Source: Myxococcales bacterium (GTDB taxonomy: Bacteria > Myxococcota_A > Polyangia > Palsa-1104 > JAEUJZ01). Taken from it: DNA of 64,000 nucleotides. Below the pieces are notes generated by a model. The model saw only the letters and a program-made list of their open reading frames with translations. It did no database searches and had not been told where the DNA came from. Where the stretch lies: the NCBI GenBank assembly GCA_016794365.1, contig JAEUKB010000051.1, positions 1-64,000 of the forward strand. The letters run 5' to 3'. Every line of letters starts with the position of its first letter. Positions within the stretch are counted from its first letter, which is position 1. The translations under genes were made by a program, and so were the position numbers. Shown piece after piece: positions 40,054 to 49,954 of this stretch.

Positions 40054-40647
40054 ATGGCTAGCGCATTTGAAAAAGGCGGCCTTATCAAGCAGCCCGGTCC
40101 TCGTCTGCGTAAGTTCATTCCGCTGAAGTTTGTGACGAAGCACGGCGCTGGCAAAAAGTCCACGTACGCCGAGCTGAACCTGACCTCGATGGTTGACATG
40201 CTCACCATTCTGGTCGTGTTCCTTCTGCAGACGTTCTCCGCATCTGGTGAGCTGCTCACGGTTTCCAAGAACGTGACGCTGCCGGAAGCCATGAACTACA
40301 AGGATCTGGAGCAGGCTCCGATCATCTCGATCTCACGCGACTCGGTGACGCTCAACGGTGAGCCGAAAGCGGATGCGAGCGATCTGGCCAAAGAGACGAC
40401 GATGGACTGGAAGATTCCCCAGCTCCACGACGATCTGGTGGTGCTGAAGAACAACTTCAAGCTCCTCCATCCCGATCCGAACGACTGGAAGGGTCTTGTC
40501 ATCCTGCAAGGCGACAAGAACATCGACTTCAAGGTTCTGAAGAAGATCATGTACACCTGCACCGTCGCTGGCTACAACAACGTCAACTTCGCCGTTCAGC
40601 AGAAGGCGAAGGCTGGCGGTGGTGGCGGTGGCGAAGGCGCTCACTAA
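40054..40647 (+). CDS. ExbD/TolR-like protein (second copy)
   Basis: This encodes 197 residues. The TM with the key Asp reads LNLTSMVDMLTILVVFLLQT. The periplasmic domain includes ISRDSVTLNGEPKADASDLA and VILQGDKNIDFKVLKKIMYT. The glycine-rich tail (GGGGGGEGAH) is short. Having two ExbD proteins with one ExbB is known from other proton-motive-force systems where the pair acts as a heterodimer; this is plausible here. A HEAT-repeat lipoprotein gene follows. Confidence 0.9.
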   Translation: MASAFEKGGLIKQPGPRLRKFIPLKFVTKHGAGKKSTYAELNLTSMVDMLTILVVFLLQTFSASGELLTVSKNVTLPEAMNYKDLEQAPIISISRDSVTLNGEPKADASDLAKETTMDWKIPQLHDDLVVLKNNFKLLHPDPNDWKGLVILQGDKNIDFKVLKKIMYTCTVAGYNNVNFAVQQKAKAGGGGGGEGAH

Positions 40648-40738
40648 CCGAGCCGCCGCGTAGGTTGTTAGACCTTCTTCCGCACTCCCCTCCTCTTTTC
40701 TTACCGTTTCCCCATCATCCATCCCTGAGGCAGATCGC

Positions 40739-40753
40739 ACTGCGAAACGCAGT
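40739..40753 (+). promoter_or_regulatory. Hairpin in the leader of the HEAT-repeat lipoprotein
   Basis: ACTGCG and CGCAGT form a perfect 6-bp stem around AAA. It lies in the 235-bp gap between the second ExbD gene and the HEAT lipoprotein. The gap also has a pyrimidine-rich run after 40673 but no convincing promoter. Confidence 0.25.
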
Positions 40754-40882
40754 TCGACGAGTCTTGCCTTTTGGCCCGCCCCAGATGCATGCTGTTTGGG
40801 CGGCGTGTGGTACGCCGCGACGGCGCGCTGCGGATGCGCCTTATTGCTTTGTGTTCTGAGCACGTCGCGCGAGGAGTTCGCC

Positions 40883-42550
40883 ATGTTGAGACGGAGCCGC
40901 ACCCTGTGGGCACACCCTGCTGCCCTCGGCGTTGCCCTGACCTTCTGCACCTTGACCCTGACCGGCTGTCCTGAAGATCCCGACGATCCCAAGAGCTGGA
41001 TCAGCAAGCTCGACAACCCCCGAGAACAGAAAGAGGCGCTGCGTCAGCTGACCCGTCTCAAAGAAAAGGCCGAGCCCGCCTACGATGCGCTGGCTGCCAA
41101 GTTCAAAAAGAGCCCGGATTCCGAAGTCCTGCGCGTCATTGCCAAGATTCGGACCGAAAAGGCGGTCGAGCTTCTCGCCGAGCAGCTCGATTATTCCGAA
41201 GAGACGTTCGATAACGCGATCATCGCTGCCAACGGTCTGCAAGAGCTAGCCGAGCGCGACGAAAAAGGTCGCGAAGCCGCCAAGGGAGCGGTGAACGCGC
41301 TGAAAAAAGCCGCGTCGAAGAAGCTCTCGATTCGCTCGCGCGCCAACGTGGCCCGTATCGAAGCGATCAAGTCGCTGGCATCCATCAAGGATCCGTCGAG
41401 TGTCGATACGCTCAACGAAATTCTTGAGACGAGCGCCGACGATCAAGACTTCTTCATCAACAAGACCACCGCCAAAGTGCTGGCGGAGTTTGCCGATCCG
41501 AAGTCCACCAAGTCGCTGATTCGCGGTCTGTGGATGACGGGCCGAGGCAACGACATGTTCCAAGAGTGTCGCCTTGGTCTGGTGCGCATCGGTGAGGCTG
41601 CCGTCGAGCCGCTCGTCGAGACGCTTCAGCGCAAGAACACCAACGTCGAAGCCGATGCCAAAAAGTACAAGTTCGTGCCGGGCATCATCGTGCAGAAGGC
41701 GGCGGTCCTCCTGGGCGATCTGCGCAGCAAGAAGGCCATTCCGGCGCTGCTCGCAGAGCTGGCGAAGAAGGACGACGGACTTGGCACGGGCCCCGACGGA
41801 ATGCCCGGAGTGTCAGGACATCAAGCGGTGCTCCAGTCGCTCGGTCAGATCGGCGATCCGTCCGCAACCAAAGCGATCATTGGCGTGCTAAGCGATGCCA
41901 AGCGCGATCCGAAGCACCGTGCAGCGGCGGCAGAAGGTCTGAACATGCTCGGCGATGCGTCAGCGATGCCGATCCTGCTACAGATGGCGAAGACGCCGTT
42001 TTTGACGCCAGCCAAGAACAAAGACGAGATGCCTGAGCTCGATACCAACAAGGCAACGCTCGTCGCGTATGCGGTGACGCAGTTCTCGCGGCTCACCGAC
42101 AAAGATGAATCGGCGGTGCTCGAGCCGATCTACAAGACCATCCCGGCGGACATCGTCGATATCAAGAAGTACTTCGAGACGGCGATCATCCGTACCAAAG
42201 TTGCGGCTGAGTGCAAAAAGGACATCGCCTGTTTCGACAAGTACCTGGCGATGCCTCCCGATGCGGATGCCAAGGTCGAAAACAGCCCGAAGGCAGAGCG
42301 TGCGGCGTTCTCGCTGTCGCGTCTGGGCCACGATGCAGTGCCCGCGCTGAAGAAATACGTCGGTCACAAAGACACGGCGGTTCGTTCAGCGGTGATGTTT
42401 GCCCTGACCCGCACCGCAACCAAGGCCGACAAGGACGTGCTGCAAGCCATCGCCGACCAGATCGAAAAGGATCGGACGCGCGACAAGCAAGGCCAGGCGC
42501 TCGCGGAAGAAGCGCGCGTGACCTACGCAATCATCTCCAACCGCTCGTAA
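40883..42550 (+). CDS. HEAT-repeat lipoprotein
   Basis: This encodes 555 residues from the ATG at 40883, with GAGGAG 6 nt upstream. The signal (ALGVALTFCTLTLTGCPEDP) has lipobox LTGC. The mature protein is all-helical with HEAT-like repeats: DPKSWISKLDNPREQKEALR, SIKDPSSVDTLNEIL, VQKAAVLLGDLRSKKAIPAL, GQIGDPSATKAIIGVLSD and KYVGHKDTAVRSAVMFALTR. It forms a curved scaffold on the periplasmic face of a membrane. It directly follows the ExbB-ExbD-ExbD genes, so it may be their outer-membrane partner (inference). Confidence 0.85.
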   Translation: MLRRSRTLWAHPAALGVALTFCTLTLTGCPEDPDDPKSWISKLDNPREQKEALRQLTRLKEKAEPAYDALAAKFKKSPDSEVLRVIAKIRTEKAVELLAEQLDYSEETFDNAIIAANGLQELAERDEKGREAAKGAVNALKKAASKKLSIRSRANVARIEAIKSLASIKDPSSVDTLNEILETSADDQDFFINKTTAKVLAEFADPKSTKSLIRGLWMTGRGNDMFQECRLGLVRIGEAAVEPLVETLQRKNTNVEADAKKYKFVPGIIVQKAAVLLGDLRSKKAIPALLAELAKKDDGLGTGPDGMPGVSGHQAVLQSLGQIGDPSATKAIIGVLSDAKRDPKHRAAAAEGLNMLGDASAMPILLQMAKTPFLTPAKNKDEMPELDTNKATLVAYAVTQFSRLTDKDESAVLEPIYKTIPADIVDIKKYFETAIIRTKVAAECKKDIACFDKYLAMPPDADAKVENSPKAERAAFSLSRLGHDAVPALKKYVGHKDTAVRSAVMFALTRTATKADKDVLQAIADQIEKDRTRDKQGQALAEEARVTYAIISNRS

Positions 42551-42558
42551 CGCACGAA

Positions 42559-42586
42559 GCTCCCCCGGCTTACCACCGGGCGGAGC
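42559..42586. terminator. Hairpin terminator between convergent genes
   Basis: GCTCC and CCCGG pair with CCGGG and GGAGC (10 bp with one bulge) around CTTACCA, followed by GTTCCTTTCC on the plus strand. It is placed 8 bp after the HEAT lipoprotein stop and before the 3' end of the convergent acyl-CoA dehydrogenase. Confidence 0.55.
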
Positions 42587-42654
42587 GTTCCTTTCCACAG
42601 CACATTCCAGCGAACGCCTGCGCAGCTCTCAGCGAGTGCGCAGCGCAGCCTTCG

Positions 42655-43806
42655 CTAGCCCCAACCGAGTCGCTTCGACAGGATTTCCTTCATCACTTCG
42701 CTCGTGCCACCACCGATGGTGATAAGCCGCACGTCCCGATAGTAGCGAGCGATGGGAAACTCTTCTGCATAGCCGTAGCCACCGTGAGCCTGCACGCAGC
42801 GATCCGCGACCTTGATGGCTAGCTCACCCGCGAACAGCTTGGCCATCGTGATTTCCTTTACCGCTTCCTGCTTGCGATTAAACAGATCCACGGCGCGATA
42901 GGTCAGCCAGCGAGCCGCCTCGATCTGCGTCGCCAGCTCTGCGAACGTATGACGCCAGACCTGGAACTTGAGGATCGGCCTGCCAAACGCGCTGCGATCC
43001 TGGGTGTACTGGATCGTCTCGTCGAGACACTGCTGCGCTCCCGCCACCGCACTGACGGCCGCGATCAAGCGCTCGCCCTGGAAGTTCATCATGATGTAGT
43101 AGAAGCCGTGGTTCTCCTCACCGAGGAGATAACGGACCGGGATGCGACAGTCTTCAAACGAAAGCTCTGCCGTATCCGAGGCATGGTTGCCCATCTTCTT
43201 GATCTTGCGCGTGACCTTGAAGCCCTTCACATCCGTCGGGAAGGTCACCAGCGAGATGCCACCAAAGCCCGATCCTTCCGGACCCGTTCGCACCGCCAGC
43301 GTAATGAAGTCCGCGCGCGTTCCGTTGGTGATCCAGCACTTTGCGCCGTTGATGACGTACTCGTCACCGACTCGACGCGCCGTGGTCCGAATCGACGCCA
43401 CATCGCTGCCGCAGTTTGGTTCCGACACGCCGAGTGCCGCGATCTTTTCGCCACGCAGCGCCGGAGCCAGGAACTCGTCCTTTTGCTCACGGGTCCCGAT
43501 CTCCGCGATGATCGGCGTCGCCATATCGGTCTGCACCATCATCGCCATCGCCAGACCCGCACAGCGACTCTTTACCAGCGCTTCGCCCCAGGCGGCACCG
43601 TACCACCAGTCCCCGCCTGAGCCACCTACATCTTCGGGATAGTGCGCGCCCAAAAAGCCCAGCTCACCGCAGCGCGTAAAGACCTCGCGCGGGAACAGCT
43701 CTGCGCGTTCCCACTCCTCGACATAAGGCACGATCTCCTTTTCCAAGTACTGCGAGACCGACTTGCGAAAAAACTCGTGTTCCTCTCGGAAGAATGTCGT
43801 CAGCAT
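42655..43806 (-). CDS. Acyl-CoA dehydrogenase, long-chain/isovaleryl type
   Basis: This encodes 383 residues. The family plan is complete: an N-terminal helical domain, the FAD-contact LGVSEPNCGSDVASIRTTAR, WITNGTRADFITLAVRTGPE, and the C-terminal domain with YTQDRSAFGRPILKFQ and QAHGGYGYAEEFPIARYYRD. The medium/short-chain catalytic Glu in IYEGT is replaced (TIGGGTSEV), while E245 in QGERLIAAV sits where isovaleryl- and long-chain dehydrogenases keep their base. It transfers electrons to ETF during acyl-CoA or branched-chain oxidation. The exact substrate is unknown. Confidence 0.94.
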   Translation of the reverse strand: MLTTFFREEHEFFRKSVSQYLEKEIVPYVEEWERAELFPREVFTRCGELGFLGAHYPEDVGGSGGDWWYGAAWGEALVKSRCAGLAMAMMVQTDMATPIIAEIGTREQKDEFLAPALRGEKIAALGVSEPNCGSDVASIRTTARRVGDEYVINGAKCWITNGTRADFITLAVRTGPEGSGFGGISLVTFPTDVKGFKVTRKIKKMGNHASDTAELSFEDCRIPVRYLLGEENHGFYYIMMNFQGERLIAAVSAVAGAQQCLDETIQYTQDRSAFGRPILKFQVWRHTFAELATQIEAARWLTYRAVDLFNRKQEAVKEITMAKLFAGELAIKVADRCVQAHGGYGYAEEFPIARYYRDVRLITIGGGTSEVMKEILSKRLGWG

Positions 43807-43853
43807 GCCGACATCAAAGCAAATGCGCCGTCATCGAGCAAAGCCAAAATGTT

Positions 43854-44238
<385 letters not shown>

Positions 44239-44247
44239 AACCGAGCG

Positions 44248-44277
44248 AACCTAGCGTGAAACCGCCCTCTCGTTCAA
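44248..44277 (-). promoter_or_regulatory. Promoter of rnpB
   Basis: TTGAAC (44277-44272) and TAGGTT (44253-44248) are separated by 18 bp on the minus strand. The -10 hexamer ends about 9 nt before the 5' end set by the P1 helix, which fits a transcription start at rnpB. Confidence 0.55.
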
Positions 44278-44302
44278 GAATCAACTTACACACTGCGCAG
44301 CC

Positions 44303-45100
44303 ATGGCCGAACCCGATCCGAAAGAACAGACGAACGCGATGTGGATTTTGCTGATCTTTCTGCTGACCATCGGCGCGCTCTTGCTGTTCGATCTCGGGCT
44401 CTGGAAAGAGGTAAAGCCGCTCACGAGGAAGCTGTGGACGCTGCGCAACCTGCCGGTTCACACGCTCGGCGATGGCTACAGTGGACCGGCTCGCTACCAC
44501 GGAACGCTCCGCACAAACACGCTACGGGCGACGCCAGCAGGAAATCCGAGCGTGATGTACTACGCCTGGGTCGAAGATCATTATCGGTCGGGCCGCAGCA
44601 CCGTCGTTCGTACGCTCTGTAGCGTCGGAGAAGACGAACAGCTTACGTTCCATCAAGGCAGCCAGAGCGCACCGTTTGAGCTGTTTCACCACGACGAAGA
44701 CATCGTGCTGCGCAAAAGCGACGGCTGGCTTCAGCCGGTTCCGATGAACAAGGTCGGAATCGATCTCGGCGCGATCGAAAAGAGCAACACCGTTCCAGAC
44801 AACATTCGCCAGCGCTGCATGGGCAAGCTCATTGCACGCGGCACGATGCGCTACAAAGAAGCCTCGATCACCAGCGCGCAGCCCGTCGTCATCGTCGCGT
44901 GTCAGAAAGAAGGCGTGCTGCGTTCCTGTCCCGCAGAGAGCCCGGTGCTCGGTCTGTTGGCCGCCGATTCGATGGAGCGCTTGCTCGATTCCTATGCCCA
45001 GCAGCCTCTCAACTGGCTACGCGGACCGACGCTGCTGCTCTTGATCCTGGTCAGCTATCTGTGCTCGCTCCTGTTTCGCTACAGCGGAGGCGACAGCTAG
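44303..45100 (+). CDS. GIDE-domain membrane protein
   Basis: This encodes 265 residues with an N-terminal TM (AMWILLIFLLTIGALLLFDL) and a C-terminal TM (GPTLLLLILVSYLCSLLFRY). Between them is a GIDE domain: GYSGPARYHGTLRTNTLRAT, VMYYAWVEDHYRSGRS, VGEDEQLTFHQGSQSAPFEL. This domain is named after the mitochondrial E3 ligase MUL1/GIDE, but no RING is present here. Bacterial GIDE proteins are membrane-anchored and of unknown role. The next gene, 3 bp downstream, encodes a small membrane protein, so the two probably work together. Confidence 0.8.
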   Translation: MAEPDPKEQTNAMWILLIFLLTIGALLLFDLGLWKEVKPLTRKLWTLRNLPVHTLGDGYSGPARYHGTLRTNTLRATPAGNPSVMYYAWVEDHYRSGRSTVVRTLCSVGEDEQLTFHQGSQSAPFELFHHDEDIVLRKSDGWLQPVPMNKVGIDLGAIEKSNTVPDNIRQRCMGKLIARGTMRYKEASITSAQPVVIVACQKEGVLRSCPAESPVLGLLAADSMERLLDSYAQQPLNWLRGPTLLLLILVSYLCSLLFRYSGGDS

Positions 45101-45103
45101 CCG

Positions 45104-45319
45104 ATGCTGAACTCGTGGGCAGACGTGCTGCTCGGCTTCATCACCTGGTGGGTTGGCTTGTATTGGCTGCTGCGCGCAGGCAAGCGCCGCTGGACGCGCA
45201 ACCAGCGCAACGAGCGAGACATCGCCGCCCTCATCGTGATGTGGTTTGGTGCGATCCTGACCATCGCTGGCATCTCGGTCGTCTTGGGATCAATGGTGAT
45301 GACCGCCCTGCTGCGCTGA
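45104..45319 (+). CDS. Small two-TM membrane protein
   Basis: This encodes 71 residues with two hydrophobic helices (SWADVLLGFITWWVGLYWLL and LIVMWFGAILTIAGISVVLG) linked by a basic loop (RAGKRRWTRNQRNERD). It follows the GIDE-domain gene by 3 bp. I recognise no family. Confidence 0.7.
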   Translation: MLNSWADVLLGFITWWVGLYWLLRAGKRRWTRNQRNERDIAALIVMWFGAILTIAGISVVLGSMVMTALLR

Positions 45320-45357
45320 CCCGCGCACTGCCTTGCGAAGGCTACGTCGCTATCCGA

Positions 45358-45744
45358 CTACAGGCCCGTGCAGCAGCACTCGACCGCGCCGACGCCAAGC
45401 AGCGGTTCGTTACACTGAAAGCCCTTCTGCATGTTGCCCGCGCAGACGGTGTTATCAAACGAAGCACCGCCAAAGCGCTTGGTGTCGCCGGGAACCGCGC
45501 AGCCGTAGTTCTGACAGCCTCGGTTTTGCGCCGCGCAGTATTCGCCACAGCTTCCGTACTTTTCCAGCGTCGATCCAGCCAGACACTTCGACAGCGTGGG
45601 CTCGCCTTTTTGCTGCGGCGGACCGCTCTGTCCAATGCCGAGCGCTGCACACGAAGAAAGCAGCAGACCCAGCGCCACGCCACACACAGGAACCACGGCA
45701 TTGCCCACCCAAGCCAAACGAGAACCAAAGAAGGATTTGCGCAT
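45358..45744 (-). CDS. Cysteine-rich small lipoprotein
   Basis: This encodes 128 residues from the ATG at 45744. The signal (AVVPVCGVALGLLLSSCAAL) has lipobox SSC. The mature part has about ten cysteines (CLAG, SCGEYCAAQNRGCQNYGC, VCAG, QCNE, VECCCTGL), suggesting several disulfides in the periplasm or on the surface. No family is recognised; the pattern is seen in myxobacterial lipoproteins of unknown role. TATGAT lies 5 nt before the ATG, so it may be leaderless. It is convergent with the small membrane protein and divergent from the YkgJ gene. Confidence 0.72.
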   Translation of the reverse strand: MRKSFFGSRLAWVGNAVVPVCGVALGLLLSSCAALGIGQSGPPQQKGEPTLSKCLAGSTLEKYGSCGEYCAAQNRGCQNYGCAVPGDTKRFGGASFDNTVCAGNMQKGFQCNEPLLGVGAVECCCTGL

Positions 45745-45848
45745 AAGCCATCATACAACGCGCGGTCTGGCTTCTTTGCACGGTCGTTTGCGCTGTCGTT
45801 TGCACGGGCGCTTGGCAATGCCTGAGCCTCCGGGCAATATCGCCGCCC

Positions 45849-46172
45849 ATGTCGCTGGACTGTGAGCGCTGCGGAGCCTGCTGCTGCAACGCCGCCGAAA
45901 ACCTACGCGAAGGCCGACAAGACTACGTCCCGATCGAGCGCGGCGCCGCCATCCTGTCGCGCAGCGATCTGGTACGTAAGCTCGTCGTCATCCCTTCATC
46001 AGGCACCCCACACCTACGCATGAGTTCCGACGGTCGCTGCCTGGCACTCCTCGGTGCCATCGGTCGCAAGGTCAGCTGTAGCATCTATCACCACCGCCCG
46101 CGTGCCTGCCGTACTGTTCAGCCCGGCGATGGCGACTGTCTACGGTCCCGATCCGAGCGCGGACTGTCCTAA
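45849..46172 (+). CDS. YkgJ-family (zinc/iron-chelating CxxCxxCC-type) protein
   Basis: This encodes 107 residues. The family motif CERCGACCCN is at the N-terminus (Cys 5, 8, 11, 12 and 13) and the second cysteine cluster is SCSIYHHRPRACRTVQPGDG. YkgJ/Fe-S-binding proteins bind a metal and are of uncertain function. The gene is complete and shorter than most members. It precedes the ATP synthase operon by 108 bp. Confidence 0.85.
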   Translation: MSLDCERCGACCCNAAENLREGRQDYVPIERGAAILSRSDLVRKLVVIPSSGTPHLRMSSDGRCLALLGAIGRKVSCSIYHHRPRACRTVQPGDGDCLRSRSERGLS

Positions 46173-46223
46173 GCCAGGTGGATTGCGCGCACTGATTCGT
46201 CCCCGGTACGGACTGTGGGGCTC

Positions 46224-46253
46224 TTGACACCACACTTACGCAAGTGGTAAGTG
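46224..46253 (+). promoter_or_regulatory. Promoter candidate of the ATP synthase operon
   Basis: TTGACA (46224-46229) is followed after 18 bp by TAAGTG (46248-46253), a weak -10. An inverted repeat CACTT-ACGC-AAGTG (46233-46246) sits between them and could be an operator. The first gene, b', starts at 46281. Confidence 0.4.
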
Positions 46254-46280
46254 CTCGCGCCGAACCCCCCCGGAGCATCC

Positions 46281-46766
46281 ATGATCTTGCAAGCACTTAT
46301 GCTCGCGATAAGCGAGGGAGCGGAAGAAAAAGCCCCGCCCGTCATCGATATCGACGGAACGGTGCTCGTTCAGTTCGCGATTTTCATCGCGATGTTCGTC
46401 ATCCTTCGTCAGTACCTGTTCAAACCGTACATGCAGATGCGGGACGAGCGCTCGCATCGCATCCACTCTGCCGAAGCCTCAGCGGTAGAGTCCCAAAAGC
46501 GCGCGACATCCATCGAGCAGCAGTTCAAAGAAAAGATGGAAAAGGCCCGCCAAGCTGCCGAGGAAGAGCGACTCAAGCTGGCCAATGAAGGTCGGCAGCG
46601 TGAAGAGGAGCTGCTCTCAGCGGCCCGGACGCGCGCCCAGAGCCGCATCAGCGCCACCCGAGAGCAAGTCTCTGCCCAAGTGACGCAAGCCCAGGCGGAG
46701 CTCAGCCAGCGCGCCGAGTCACTGTCGAAGGTGCTGGCAACGAAGCTCCTAGGACGTGAGGTGTAA
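46281..46766 (+). CDS. ATP synthase F0 subunit b' (b-type stalk)
   Basis: This encodes 161 residues from the ATG at 46281. The N-terminal TM is VLVQFAIFIAMFVILRQYLF, followed by the FKPYMQMRDERSHRI start of the long coiled-coil stalk that reaches to F1. Length is normal. It is the first gene of the operon b'-b-delta-alpha-gamma-beta-epsilon. In organisms with two b-type subunits, one copy (b') pairs with the other (b, the next gene) as a heterodimer. Confidence 0.9.
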   Translation: MILQALMLAISEGAEEKAPPVIDIDGTVLVQFAIFIAMFVILRQYLFKPYMQMRDERSHRIHSAEASAVESQKRATSIEQQFKEKMEKARQAAEEERLKLANEGRQREEELLSAARTRAQSRISATREQVSAQVTQAQAELSQRAESLSKVLATKLLGREV

Positions 46767-46769
46767 GCG

Positions 46770-47795
46770 ATGACCCCCCGAAAGACCACGCTTGCCCGGC
46801 TCTCGCTGGGACTGATTCTGCTCGGTGGTTCGTCGCTTGCGCTGGCGCAGCAGCCGGGCGCAGCCGTGCAGAAGCCGGAAGGGATTCCCACGCCGCAGCC
46901 GCTGCACAACCCAAATGGACAGTATCCGCCGCTGCGTCAAGCCGGTCCGGCGCAGGCTCAGCCCGCTGCACAGCCGGTCGCGCAGCCCGCTGCACAGCCG
47001 GCGGAAATCGGGAATCCGACCGCGCAGCCGAGCGAAGCAGCGCCAGCCGATGCCGCCCAAGCTGCACACGCGGAACCAGCGCACGCGGAGCCTGCTCATG
47101 CCGAACCTGCGCACGCCGAACCCGCTCACGCGGAACCTGCTCATGCAGCAGAGCCGTCTCACGCAGAGCCCGGACACGGCACAGCCGCAGCCCATGGCGA
47201 GCCAGGAGCCAGCGCGCACGGTGAGCACGGCGCACACGCAGCGGGCCCGGTCATCGAAAACTGGTGGAGTTGGGACTACGGTCCGGGCAAAACCCACCAT
47301 CACCCGCCGTTTGGCTTCGCGCTCATCAACTTCGTGGTGTTCTTGTTCATCCTGAACAAGCTCGCGGGCAAGAGCTTCAAAGAGTTCCTGGCCAACCGCC
47401 ACCTGGAGATTCGCAAGTCGCTCGACCGCGCGCGTGAGCTAGAGAAGCAAGCCCAAGCGCAGCTCGACGAGTATGAGAAAAAGGCGCAAGCCGCCCAGGC
47501 GGACATTGATGCGCTGCTTGGCTCGATGAAGCAGCAGGCCGAGCTAGAGCGGCAAAAGATCATCGCCAAGGCGGAAGCCGAGGCCGAAAAGCTGCTCAAA
47601 GACGCGGAAGCGCAGGTCCAGCAGACGATCGACAGTGCCAAGCGCGAGCTAGAGCGCAAGACCGCACTGCTCGCGGTTGATCTGGCCGAAAAGCTGGTGT
47701 CGAGCCGCGTCAATGACCTCGATCAGCGCAACTTGGTCGAGCGCTTCGTGGGTCAAGTCGAAACCGCCGCCACCGCTTCGGGAGGTCGCTCATGA
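46770..47795 (+). CDS. atpF: ATP synthase F0 subunit b with secreted N-terminal extension
   Basis: This encodes 341 residues, about twice the normal length. Residues 1-26 form a cleavable signal peptide (LARLSLGLILLGGSSLALA). Residues 27-170 are a Pro/Ala/His/Glu-rich periplasmic stretch with AQPAAQPVAQPAAQPA and about seven HAEPA-type repeats (100-135). The membrane helix (ALINFVVFLFILNKLAGKSF, about 180-200) and the b stalk (LANRHLEIRKSLDRARELEK to the end) are normal. The stalk joins F0 to delta and alpha. The periplasmic extension is not part of the known b structure. It overlaps atpH by ATGA. Confidence 0.9.
   Translation: MTPRKTTLARLSLGLILLGGSSLALAQQPGAAVQKPEGIPTPQPLHNPNGQYPPLRQAGPAQAQPAAQPVAQPAAQPAEIGNPTAQPSEAAPADAAQAAHAEPAHAEPAHAEPAHAEPAHAEPAHAAEPSHAEPGHGTAAAHGEPGASAHGEHGAHAAGPVIENWWSWDYGPGKTHHHPPFGFALINFVVFLFILNKLAGKSFKEFLANRHLEIRKSLDRARELEKQAQAQLDEYEKKAQAAQADIDALLGSMKQQAELERQKIIAKAEAEAEKLLKDAEAQVQQTIDSAKRELERKTALLAVDLAEKLVSSRVNDLDQRNLVERFVGQVETAATASGGRS
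47066..47155 (+). repeat. 15-bp in-frame repeats (HAEPA) in the b subunit gene
   Basis: About six units of 15 bp encode His-Ala-Glu-Pro-Ala in the secreted part of the b subunit. Synonymous changes (GCG/GCC/GCT, CAC/CAT) separate the copies, so the peptide seems to be kept by selection rather than only by recent slippage. The sequence would be disordered and could bind metal ions through histidine (inference). Confidence 0.85.
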
Positions 47796-48331
47796 TCAGT
47801 GGCTCCGCATCCCGGCGCTATGCTCGCGCCATCCTGAGCATCGGACAGGCGCAGGACAACCTGGAGCCGCTCACCGCTGAGGTCGAGCGACTCGCGCAGT
47901 CCATCGATTCGAGCACCGACCTACGAACGGTGCTGCTAAACCCGGCGTTTTCGCAGACGCAGCGGCAAGCGGTCCTGGAGCAAGTCTGTCAGCGTCTGGC
48001 ACTGTCGAAGACGACCCAGAGCCTGGCGCAGCTCCTGCTTTCGCGCGGACGGCTTCCCAACCTGCCAGGCATTGCACGCAGCCTGCGCCAGATGGTCGAT
48101 GAAGTCGCGGGCCGCATTCGGGTTCGCCTGGTGTCTGCCAAGCCGCTCGATGCCGCCGCAGAGACGCGGATTCGCTCGGCGCTCAGCAAGGCGACTGGCA
48201 AGACCGTTCTGTGTGACAAGAGCGTCGATGAGTCTCTCATCGGCGGCGTCATCACCCAAGTGGGCGACGTCATTTACGACGGCAGCATCAAAGGCCAGCT
48301 CGCGAGCCTGAAGACGCGCTGGCAAGGATAG
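47792..48331 (+). CDS. atpH: ATP synthase F1 subunit delta
   Basis: This encodes 179 residues, the usual length. The N-terminal six-helix domain starts SGSASRRYARAILSIGQAQD and the C-terminal part has RIRVRLVSAKPLDAAAETRI, GKTVLCDKSVDESLIGGVIT and GDVIYDGSIKGQLASLKTRW. Delta ties the b stalk to the top of F1. It overlaps the b gene by 4 nt. Confidence 0.95.
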   Translation: MISGSASRRYARAILSIGQAQDNLEPLTAEVERLAQSIDSSTDLRTVLLNPAFSQTQRQAVLEQVCQRLALSKTTQSLAQLLLSRGRLPNLPGIARSLRQMVDEVAGRIRVRLVSAKPLDAAAETRIRSALSKATGKTVLCDKSVDESLIGGVITQVGDVIYDGSIKGQLASLKTRWQG

Positions 48332-48339
48332 TCTTTTGC

Positions 48340-48357
48340 GCCGCTCCCGAAAGCGGC
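48340..48357 (+). promoter_or_regulatory. Intra-operon hairpin between atpH and atpA
   Basis: GCCGCT and AGCGGC form a 6-bp stem around CCCGAA, followed by TTTACC. It lies in the 78-bp gap after atpH. A weak attenuator or mRNA-processing site could set the ratio between stalk and catalytic subunits. Confidence 0.3.
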
Positions 48358-48409
48358 TTTACCGATATTAGCCCCCCGCGCTCTCAGAGTCCGGGCGGCA
48401 GGAGCAGAT

Positions 48410-49951
<1,542 letters not shown>

Positions 49952-49954
49952 TCC

